From Actinomortierella ambigua (Eukaryota > Mortierellomycota > Mortierellomycetes > Mortierellales > Mortierellaceae), in assembly GCA_016098155.1 (NCBI GenBank), contig JAAAJB010000381.1, positions 2,073 through 34,072 on the forward strand: 32,000 nt of DNA, in the 5' to 3' direction. Position numbers and translations under genes: made by a program. Positions 9,369 through 18,314 of the stretch are shown in pieces. The notes below the pieces were generated by a model, which worked only from the letters and a program-made list of their open reading frames with translations, made no database searches and was not told the origin of the DNA. Each line of letters opens with the position of its first letter. Within the stretch, counting starts at the first letter, position 1.

Positions 9369-12087
9369 ATGGACATTGAGCAGGAGACCTCGCCACGCGA
9401 GGCATTCCTCGAATGCCAACATATGCTCTCGACCATCGATTGGACTGATGTCCTCCTGCAGCCTCAGGGTGCAGCGGATGCATTGCTAATGTTTGACAAG
9501 CATATGACTGACATGTTGCAAGGTACGTTGGGAAACACCAAAAAGCTGGAGAGCAGAGCGCTGTCCGAGATCCTCATGGCCTATCTTTGTAATTCTGCGC
9601 GATATCGCAAAAACACAAATGCCCCAAAAAAAAAGCACTCCCTAGGATCCGAACAAAGAAGCGCTCTAGGTTTCTTTGCGATGCTATCAAAAGCTTGAAT
9701 AGACCTACAGGTGCCTTGCAGCGGCTACGCCTATATCTGTCAGCGGAGCCAGAGTCACCAGTGGCAAAGGCGTACAAAGGTGATCCGGAGCTGCTCATTG
9801 CCATCGAAGAGAGCATCCTTCGCCATGTGGACGCGCTGATTTCTTCGACCGTTACCGAGTGGCAAGGCCGGCAGGTAAAAAGACTGTGCATCCGTGCATT
9901 CTTTCTGGTTGCAGCTTCAAAAAGTGAGAACCAAGCTCTCACTCACCTAGCTTTACTCTCTGTATCTCTCTTTCTTTCCCGGGGAACATGACCTTAGAAA
10001 TTTGAGCTGAGGCTGGACCCAAAGGACGAGAACGAACTCAACAACCAACACTACTTGTTGATCTATGTTCTACTCCGGATACTGGATCAGTGGGTCTCGC
10101 CTGAACCAATGAACGCGTCCGTCGCCTACTTTGAGCGGAACTACCCTCGCTATCATGTCCAGCGACCAAGCAAGGCATCATCTCCAGAGAGCCAAAGTTT
10201 GTCATCGGAGGCCAAAGCTTCTGCGACTGCAAAGGAAAGAGTGCTTCAGCATCTCAGCAAAGCAATGGTAACGAAGGAATTTAATGATGATCGGGTTGTG
10301 AAAGAGTTCGACTCGTTGCGGACAGAATTGATCGTGATTGGTAACTGCAACCATATTTACCACTCTCACCCTCTCTTGCGCCCTCTCCCTCGCCCTCTCT
10401 CTCGCCCTCTCTCTCGCTCACTCTCTCGCCCACTCTCTCGCTCACTCTCTCGCCCACTCTCTCGCTCACTCTCTCGCTCACTCTCTCGCTCACTCTCTCG
10501 CCCCCTCTCTCGCCCTCTCTCTCGCCCTCTCTCGCCTTCACTCCCTCCCTCTGTCTCGCCACTTCTCTCTCTCTCTCTATCTTTATATTTCTTTATTTTT
10601 TTTTCAGGACTTTGCACGCAGGTGTCACCTATCCGTCGAAAGCCTGTTGGCATGGAAGCCTACCCCAGTGTTTACTACGGGGGTGAGTGAGGAGGACGAC
10701 AGCTTTGACGAGGATGCACTCATTGAGGACAATTTCCCGCTGTCCGAGACGGGTATCTGTGTGTTGGTGGCAGGCATGATCTACAACATGTGCTGTCGCG
10801 AGCGTGCTTCGCCCAAGGGTGGCGACGACGCCAACAACAACCACATCAACAATCACACCAATGTCGACTACTCATTGCCGATGGCACTGGCGCAGGACTG
10901 GGTGTTCACACAAGCAGGAGGGTTGGCGAGTGGATTTCTGACAAGCGAGACTTCGCAGTTTCAGATGGCAGACAAGGCCTTGCTCGTGTTACTGTACGCG
11001 ATCGACCACCTACCAGCAGACCATCTAGCTATGGAACGGATGGATGCCTGTACGATGGACAGTGCCACTGATCGGATGGGCCTGTTCCAGATCTTCCAGG
11101 TGATGGTCACGTTTGCAGCTACCTGTCCGTCGAGCCAGCATCGGTTTTTGACCTTTCAGGGGCTGGATCACTTGATCCAGGCCTCACAGGACGAAGTCAA
11201 GCTGTATTGTTTAGAGCAATTAATCTCGCCCCAGTGCCCCTTTGAGACCATGCGTGCGGCCTCGATCAATCTGCTGAAGGGATGTGTCGAGCGAGGCTTC
11301 CAGAGGTATGAGGACGGAAAGAAGACCGAGGCGATTGACCAAAGGCAGCAGCAACAGCAGCAGCCACTGCCGCCACGAAGCGTCTTTGCTAGCCCATTGT
11401 TGCTCAAGGCCTTCCAAACACATCTGTGGCGAGTGGACGGGAATGCCTTTGCACGGGATCCGTTGGAGGATGAGGACAAGTGGGAGGAGCAGTACGACAC
11501 GTTTATGCATGCGCTTAACTTCTACCTGTATTTGCTGATCCGTGACTCGGAAAGTGAGAATCTGACTGAGGTCTGGCTGACGTCCAACGTCCGAGAGACG
11601 CACCACAAGTTTGTGTCCCTGTTGAAGAAGAGGGCAGATGCGCTTCATGCCGCGTATCAGGCTGGTATTGCGGAGAAGCAGGTGAATGAGGCTGGTGATG
11701 GGCCAAGTGCAGAGGCGTCGATGAAGGAGGGTGACCTTCCGACGCACACGATCCAAGAGTCCAAGCATGGCGTGTTGCAGGTCGATATTGAGTATGAGAC
11801 CAGCGGCGATGAGGAGATGGAGGAGGTAGAGGTTGGTGCTCGCCAGAAGAGCAAACGAAAGACAAAGGCATCCAGAATCAAGGAATCTACTCTTCCGGTG
11901 AGTTTTTGGCCTTTTTTTCAGAGCTGTATATTTTGGGGACATGCCAAGGGTGTGCGACTAACTCAAGTCGTTTTGTTATTGCTTATTTTTCCAGGAGCTT
12001 TTTCAGAAGCTCTTAAGAGTAGAGTTGATTCAAGAGCTCTTGTCGACCATCATCCAAAAAACTCGACACTTACTCCAAGAAGATTAG
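9369..12087 (+). CDS. GLMN: Glomulin / Ybp1-2 / ALF4 family protein, 5 exons
   Basis: Exons 9369-9522, 9711-9874, 9998-10333, 10608-11897 and 11995-12087 encode 678 residues with consistent phases. The start is ATG in ACCATGG (MDIEQETSPREAF). The protein is an all-helical, HEAT-like scaffold. Family marks are a segment around CPSSQHRFLTF, then DEVKLYCLEQLI and CPFETMRAASINLLKGC, followed by FYLYLLIRDSESENLTEVW and a C-terminal helix VELIQELLSTIIQKTRHLL. These follow the order in glomulin and Ybp1/Ybp2 (PF08568). Animal glomulin and plant ALF4 bind RBX1 and restrain cullin-RING ubiquitin ligases; yeast Ybp1/2 act in oxidative stress and at kinetochores. A poly-Gln run and an acidic patch (about residues 615-630) are local additions. 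The donor of intron 3 must be GTGATT at 10334: the better-looking GTAACT at 10341 gives the wrong phase. The first intron's acceptor (9710) was chosen by phase and is the least certain junction. Confidence 0.82.
10370..10600 (+). repeat. Intronic pyrimidine minisatellite, 12-bp unit
   Basis: Inside intron 3 of the glomulin gene, positions 10410-10505 hold eight consecutive 12-bp units of the form TCTCTCGCYCAC, the last one ending CCCC. They are flanked on both sides by less regular CTCTCGCC and CT repeats from about 10370 to 10580. The whole 230 bp is almost free of A on the plus strand. It merges into the acceptor's pyrimidine tract (TTTTTTTTTTCAG at 10607). Because the unit is a multiple of three, it stays open in two plus frames and mimics coding sequence, reading as Ser-Leu-Ala-His-like peptides. 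Confidence 0.92.
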
Positions 12088-12143
12088 ACATGAATCAACA
12101 AAAAAAAAAAAAAAACAATCGATACGATTGCATTGGTTTATTT

Positions 12144-13486
12144 TTATTGGCCTTTGATGGTGTACTTGCCATAATCCTTGTCTGGGTCGTAAATCTCGAA
12201 TCGAGACAAGGGGAAAATGTGCTTATTGCGCTCATAGTAGGCGCGTTCGAGGACCTTGCCGGCGTGAGACTCGTCCTTCTCGACCGTGGCGTCGTTGGTG
12301 AGACGGATATCCTCGTGCACGTCAAAGCTGAACAAGGGGCCAGATTTGCCACGGGCCTTGTTGATGATGAAGTCGTAGAATGTGTAATGGTGCGGGATAA
12401 TGAGATCCTCCTTGATGTACATCAGATTGTCAACACTGACGCCTCGCAATTGCTGTACTTGCTGACGGCATTTTTCAAGGAACTGGGAGATGGTGTTTCC
12501 CTTCACGCACTAAGGGTTCCAACAAGTGTATACACAAAAAAAGTAGACAGTGTCAGCAAAGGCGTTGGGATGCGGACTAACAAAAAAAAAAAAAGGAACA
12601 GCTGGGAACAATTTTCAAATCGCATCATGAGTTTACCTCCACTTCTTTACGATGGCCAGAACCATCCCAGTACGAGTATGTGATTCGGATCGCCTCCTTC
12701 TTAATCTCATCCTGCTTCTTGAGCCATTCCTGACGCAGCTCCTCCCGTATCCGTCGCTCCTCCTCCTCACGCTGACGATCTGGCAAGAAACTGGTATCGA
12801 TGTTGGGGTCCTTGCCGAGTTTAGACTTTTTGTAGATGCCAGTTCCATTGTTGTCGCCTTCTTCGCTGTTGTTATCACCACCATCGTCATTGGGTCGCTT
12901 GGTTCCATTCTTTTTCGATTTGATCTTGTGATCATCATCATCTTTTGCGCCATCGATCTCTCCGTTGTCGCCCTCCTCTTCTTCCTCATCGTCCTCTGCA
13001 AAGGACAGTTTGGAGACCTTTTTCTTGGCCTTCTTCTTCGACTTTTTGTCCTGCACAATAGTACTCGTCTTCGCAGCCTCACGCTTCTTTTGCTCCTCGA
13101 GTTCCTGACGGATGTTTTGGAAATCCTTCAGGTGGACGAGACCGACGGTCTGCTTCTTGAGCGCCTCCTCGACGTTGTCGTGCTGCGAGACAAACTTGTC
13201 TTTGGTGATCTTGACATCGCTGTCCTTGGCGATCTGAATACGCTGCTGCTCAAAGTCAGCCAGCATCTTCTCGCGCTGCTTCTCCAGGTGCTTGTGTCTC
13301 TGTCCTTCCTGTGCGTTACCTAAAAGTTGGAAATGGGGGAAGACAATGAAAGTGGTGAGGATGGCCATTTCTCACACTGCTATTCTATTGCCCTTTTCCT
13401 TTTTCACAGGTCCATGGCATGCAGGGATATGCGCAATGCTGGAGCTAAGAGTTTATCCCATGAAGCGTACCCTTGTACTCGGCCAT
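12144..13486 (-). CDS. FAM50: FAM50/XAP5 family nuclear protein, 3 exons
   Basis: Exons 13471-13486 (16 nt), 12637-13319 and 12144-12509 give 354 residues, close to the roughly 340 of animal FAM50A. The first exon encodes MAEYKG, whose last codon is completed after the intron (G|GT), leading into [18 protein letters not shown]. Family motifs are all present: [11 protein letters not shown], a Lys/Asp/Glu-rich nuclear segment, [42 protein letters not shown], then [36 protein letters not shown], and DESHAGKV with NKHIFP near the end (TIKGQ). XAP5 proteins are nuclear; animal FAM50A associates with the spliceosome and plant XCT acts in clock and small-RNA biology. It is convergent with the glomulin gene, with 56 bp between stop codons. 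The start is secured because only this ATG yields the conserved MA-x-YKG N-terminus. Confidence 0.96.
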
Positions 13487-14076
13487 GGCTCGTAATGCGG
13501 TGTGAGGGAATGCCGAAGTTGCATGATCCCCTCTGCCTCGTAAATATCACAGGAAGATTTAATCGCGTTTCCTGTATCCAAAATTTCGAAGCAGAGATCT
13601 AACCTTCAGGTGGTTGGCTTCGTCTCTTGAACCATCGCTGTGTATCGTGATCGCCTCGTAGCACATTCTTGGTCGGATATACGAGAAGGGCTGTGGAGTT
13701 GATAAAGATAGGAGCCAGGCGATAGAATGGTATAGCAAGGCGGCGGAGAATAAGCATGCGGGTCTACATCGACGATCGGAATCGTCTGCATTCCCAATGA
13801 GTATATTGTCAACGGGTTTAGCCAGCAAGGGAAAGGCACGTCCAAGCTCTCGGTTCATGTGTCTTAATGACGAAGCGGGGTCACTGTTCTCATGGCTTTA
13901 GCGGCAACTAGGCCACCGGCACACACATGGAATATACAACAGCACTACAAAGGAAGATCCCTTTGATGACCGATTATAATTGGTGGGTCGTCTTTCTTTG
14001 TTAATTCTCTTCTATAGTGGCGACAAGTTCTACTCTAATTTACAAAGTCATTCTTTCGTTATTCCTTTCGCATGAC
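13487..14076. other. Intergenic spacer between FAM50 and IPI3
   Basis: This 590-bp stretch must contain the FAM50 promoter and the 3' UTR of IPI3, both on the minus strand. Short open frames exist on both strands but none resembles a protein family. No repeats or RNA genes were seen. Confidence 0.5.
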
Positions 14077-15944
14077 TTAAGCTCTTCTCCGTTTGTGAGC
14101 ACCTCCAGACGACCGCAGGCCCTCCAGGGCAGAGCTAACCTCATTCTGAGTGACAACAGGCTGTTGTGCTTGCTGTTGCTGTGGTGTGGATTGCTGTTGT
14201 TGCTGCAGTGTCGCCACCCTAGCCTCGAGCTCACGGTATTTTTGCTCCAACGCCTGGTAATCCTTGTTTTGCGTACTCGACACGTCGCCGCCTCCCGACG
14301 ACGACAACAGATGGGATCGATGATAGACATGTGCGTTTGTTGCACCCGCCAACAGCTGCTCCTCCTTATCAACCAGGATGCTCGAAGAAGGTCCAGTGTG
14401 GAAATGATGATGGTCGACCTCCGACTCAGCCGCCGTGAGGAAGCTCGGGATATCCTCGGCAATGTTGCTCACAATGACATTCAATCCTTCATCCGACCCT
14501 AACCGCGAAGGCGGGAGGCGTCCAAAGCGGCCGACCGGTTGAAGTTTGGGCTTCTTGGTCAATGTTGTGTTGGAATACAAGTCTGCCGGCTGGAACATGG
14601 TATGGACGGACGACACACTGCCCTTGTGATGCTTCATCTCCCGCACCATCTGCCGCGAGGCCACATCCCAGACCAGAACCGCGCCCTTGCTGTCACCACT
14701 GACCAAGGCACTGCCGTCAAAGCTGAGTGACATCCGTGTGATGGGGTGATGATGGCCCTTGAACACTAGATCGCCCGTACCTGCGCCACCTCGACCTCCT
14801 CGCTTTGCACCACCGAGTCCAATCTGCTCCAAGCCTGAATCGCCGTCGACGGCCTCGATGGTGGTGTATCCTTGCTCGGTGTGTTTAGACTTGTACAGCA
14901 GCGCCTGATAAATGACATAGTCGGTCGTGTTCGGCTCCTTGCTGTTGCTGCTTCCCGAAGAGGTTGCTGGGGTGCCCGACGCCGCAAGGAAGAAGCGTTC
15001 CGAAGGATCGAACGCCAAGGCGGTGATCTTGGTCGGGAACAAGAAAGTTGTCAAGAGCGTGCCCGTCGACAGATCCCACAGCTTGCAGGTGTGGTCGAGC
15101 GAGCTTGTCAAGACACGCGTTCCGTGAAAGTTGCCAATGCCGCACTGAATATCTGTAATCGAAAGTGTGTGGTCTGTCCAGGAGTAGTGTGGTGCTGGCT
15201 CTTCGGACGAAGACTCGTCCAGCAGATCGCTCAACATCCAGACGTGCACTGCTGCGTCCTCACTGCCCGTGAAGAGAACAGAGTCATCGGCGGAGAATCG
15301 AAGCGCGGTGATCTTTTTGTAATGTGCGTCGAAGGTACGGTGCAAAACGCCCGTGGAAACCTATGGGGGGTATGGTGTGCATTAGAGGATAGGGTAAGGG
15401 AAGGGGAGAGTTTGTGAGTTGACATTCAATTTTTTAATGCATCAAGTCACTTTCGAGTTTTTAGGGACTATGATAGTTACCTTCCAGATGTGGACACGAC
15501 CACTCTGTGTGCCACCGACACAGTATGTGCCCTTCGTGGACGTTGCCAAACAAACCAACTTGTCGGGCAGGACAATCTTCATCTCCACTTGGTCCTAGAG
15601 AGTAAATGTTGACAAAGCGGATCAGAAGGTGGGTCTCGTCCTTTCACGTGTAATTTCTACCTTCAATTGAGTGAGCTACGTTCGCGCAAAATGCGTTTGG
15701 TTTCTATAAGACTACCCAATCCTCTCACCTTTTGATAACTGTAGACGTGGAGCATGCCTTTGTCCGCCTGGGCAGCCAGAAACACGCTGCCTTGCTGGCG
15801 TGGGTTGTTAACCATAGCAAGACAACCTAGAGGACTGACATTCTGCTTGAATGATGCAAGCATTGACCCTGTGTGCAGGTTCCACAGGTATGCTGTGGAA
15901 TCGCTGGCATCGGAGGACGATGTTAATGCCAGTTCGACAAACAT
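14077..15944 (-). CDS. IPI3: WD40 protein, Ipi3/WDR18-like (Rix1 complex), 3 exons
   Basis: Exons 15729-15944, 15481-15594 and 14077-15360, all phase 0, encode 537 residues; yeast Ipi3 is about 555. The protein is a beta-propeller. Repeats are visible as TAYLWNLHTGSML, GRVHIWKVSTG, SEDAAVHVWML, SLDHTCKLWDLSTG and GDSKGAVLVWDVASRQ, with a low-complexity insert in the middle. The C-terminus has a predicted coiled coil (ALEQKYRELEARVATLQ) followed by poly-Gln and a basic tail HKRRRA. Ipi3 works with Rix1 and Ipi1 in pre-60S particles, in ITS2 processing and nuclear export licensing; WDR18 is the animal counterpart. Evidence for Ipi3 rather than another WD40 protein is the N-terminal layout plus the coiled-coil tail, so the specific name is less certain than the fold. 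The ATG lies 3 bases after a CTAG that ends a long CT tract, suggesting a 5' UTR intron. Confidence 0.85.
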
Positions 15945-16030
15945 TGCTAGAGAGAGAAAGAGGGGAGAGGAACAGAAGAGTGTGCTGGTGTGTAGAAAAA
16001 CACCTTTCTTTTTTCTTCGTGTTTACACGA

Positions 16031-16036
16031 TTTATT
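16031..16036 (-). terminator. Poly(A) signal AATAAA of COG5
   Basis: The minus strand reads CTAAATAAATCG 15 nt after the COG5 stop codon. It sits only about 87 bp before the IPI3 start codon, so the two transcripts must be nearly abutting or overlapping. Confidence 0.6.
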
Positions 16037-16050
16037 TAGCAGTCCCAGTT

Positions 16051-17871
16051 TTAAAATAACCTCCGCACAGGTGCACGGACAGGGATCGGTTCCTGCGCGC
16101 GTTGTGCTGTCCTGGATAGGTGGGCGTGCTCAAACACGGAGATACTACGGAGCATGAGCACAAACTCGGGACTATAACCAGACATCCCGGAAAAGAAGAA
16201 AAAAAAACACGAGAGAAAGGACACAATGAGTTAAAGTGGTTCGCATATTTTCAGAGTCCATACTTCTCACACAAGTCAGTCAGTTTGTACCTTTGAACAT
16301 CCTCTGATGGAAGGTTGACACTGTGAACAGAAACGCGAGAGAAAAACTCGTGCAGCAGGTTTAAGAGTCGTGGGTATCCATCCACGAACGCTGGCTGGAG
16401 GAACTGTGGCGAGGCTATTGGTATGAATACAAAAATCGAAAGTTTCAGTATGATAAGAGGGACCCACAAAAATAAGTCAGAAATAAACAAGACGAGTCTC
16501 TTACATCGAGCTGCATTCTTTAGCTCTTGTTCGAGATGCACAGAAAGCGACTGCCAAAACCGGTGGATCATATTGCCGTCCATGCTGTTGGCGACAATGT
16601 CGAGGAAGGACACCTGAGTGAGAGGGTCACGCTTGCGCTCGAGCACGCGCTCTAGTAGATAGACCCGTACACAGCCGTCGTACATCTCATCCATGAGCTT
16701 CTCCATGCGCTTCCACAGAATCGATGTCCACAGTGGGCCAGCACCGGGCGGGGGAACACCATCGCGCCGGATGACAGCTGCGGCGGAGGAGCCTCCAGAC
16801 TCCCTGGCTTCACGTTGGAGGGAGGGGAGATCAAGGGCGTGTTTGAGCTGGGAGTGCAGTCGGTCAGCAATGTTGCTGGTGATGGCCTGGATCTTGATTC
16901 CAAGGCCGTTGAGACTGTAAAATACTTGGAGGGCCGATCCAACCTGGGCCTGGTTCTGCGTGGGCATGCCCTCTTGAAGCATCCTATCAGCCGAGTCAAT
17001 GATGTTTGTCCGCACCGACTCGAGCTTCTTCACTTCTTCATCCACAATATGAATGCCCTCCAAATCCGACTCTTGCAGTAAAGCGTCTATGAGTTATGGA
17101 CAAGTGTTGTTGCAAGGATAAGAACCATGGAGATGACAATGCAAGAGACTGTCATTTCCTCCCCCCCCCCTTACTCTCTCTCTCTCGCTCTCTCTCGCTC
17201 CCTCTGTCTTACCAATTTCACTGAGAGTCAAGGCAGCCTTGGTAAGCTCAATGTCTCCTTGAGGCACCTGCATTTCGAGTCGCTTGCACAGGTACAAGAA
17301 GCGGATAACACGGCGAAGGACCTCAGAGGTGGCGTGGATGCGCTCCAATTGAGTGGTATAGGACTTTATCTGATCGTAAGGGGTCTTGATCTTGAAGGAA
17401 AGTCTGTTCATGGAAGCACTGAGAGTGGCGAGCCCTTGTTTAATAGTCTCGAGGACGGCCTCGAGGCTACGGATGCCGGCCGCCTGGTCGAGTAGATCAT
17501 TGTAGTTGGAGGTGACCTGGTCGTGCAACTGTTTGTTCAAGTTGTCGATGCTAAAGGAGAGGCTGGAGAGGGAGGTGGCGATGTCGAGGTCGCCTTTGGC
17601 GGAGCGGTGGATGATGGAGTTGGCATGGGTATTGGGGTCAAACTGGTCTCCGAGGAAGGACTCATAGTCTAGGTAGGTTGAGGACGACAGGGTGAGTATC
17701 GCATCCATGTGAAGGGGAAGGGGCGATGGTGGAAACGGGCGCAGGCACAGATACCGACACGGACACACACCTACCTGTGTAGTTGTCTAGTGTCGGCAGG
17801 GCAAGAGCGCTAGCCGCAGTGTCGGATGGGGTTGTGGATGGAGGTGGTGCTATTGCTGCCATCTTGTTCAT
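16051..17871 (-). CDS. COG5: Conserved oligomeric Golgi complex subunit 5, short form, 5 exons
   Basis: Exons 17775-17871, 17213-17668, 16505-17086, 16291-16414 and 16051-16171 encode 459 residues with matching phases. The N-terminus after a short Ala/Pro leader is the COG5 signature: DYESFLGDQFD, then LSFSIDNLNKQLHDQV, LLDQAAGIRSLEAVL, TQLERIHATSEVLRRVIRFL and CKRLEMQVPQG. The middle follows the family (LLQESDLEGIHIVDEEVKKL, ADRLHSQLKHALD, LLNLLHEFF). The last exon restores the family motif as FEHAHLSRTAQRAQEPI, then stops at TAA 16051-16053. An AATAAA lies at 16031-16036. COG is a Golgi tether for retrograde vesicles; COG5 belongs to lobe B. Animal COG5 is about 800 residues and yeast Cog5 about 400, so this protein lacks the animal C-terminal half. 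The start used is MNKMAAIAPPPS; Met at 17862 is an alternative. Confidence 0.88.
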
Positions 17872-18314
17872 GCATGGGTGCACCAGAGGCTAGGTTGGGC
17901 TGAGATGAGAGACAGGGTTCGCGGTGGTGGTGTGGTGGCGACCACTCTGTTGCTGGCATGAGGTGGCTCAGCTTGGAGGTCCAATATTGCCTTCTTTGTC
18001 GAGAGTTGCAGCCTCATTCACGCCCTCTTTTTTTTTTTCTTCTTCGTGTCTCTGATACATTGACACTCCCTATTTCCCTTCCCTTCCTTCCTTCCCTCCC
18101 TCCCTACCTTCCACCATTGCCCTCTCTTTCTGTTCTCCACAAGAGCAACCCAGCGACACTCGGCAGCAAAGAGGACCCACACCACTTCGTCCCACGCGCA
18201 CCACTCACACCCGCCGCCTTCCACGCTTTGCCCCGCGCGCGCCCTGATCAGCACCACCACCATATACACCTCCAACCATTCATTGACCCCAGTCGGTCGT
18301 TTGTCCACTTTGCA
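17872..18314. promoter_or_regulatory. Bidirectional promoter between COG5 and MDM31
   Basis: The two start codons are divergent and 443 bp apart. The MDM31 side carries CT-rich leader sequence (about 18020-18140). A Cys/His-codon-like CACCAC patch lies near 18250. No specific transcription-factor site can be assigned with confidence. Confidence 0.6.

Noticed and set aside
11220..11942. 240-codon minus-strand frame opposite glomulin exon 4
   Set aside because: It is an antisense shadow with no domain, while the sense strand carries the conserved family motifs.
10338..12683. Single 781-codon frame running through the glomulin exon
   Set aside because: It starts inside intron 3 (the repeat array) and reads past the real donor at 11898 into the next intron and the convergent FAM50 gene. 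The spliced model restores family sequence at both ends.
12652..13323. Plus-strand 223-codon open frame rich in Leu, antisense to FAM50
   Set aside because: It is the complement of Glu/Lys-rich codons in FAM50 exon 2. The sense strand has unmistakable XAP5 motifs.
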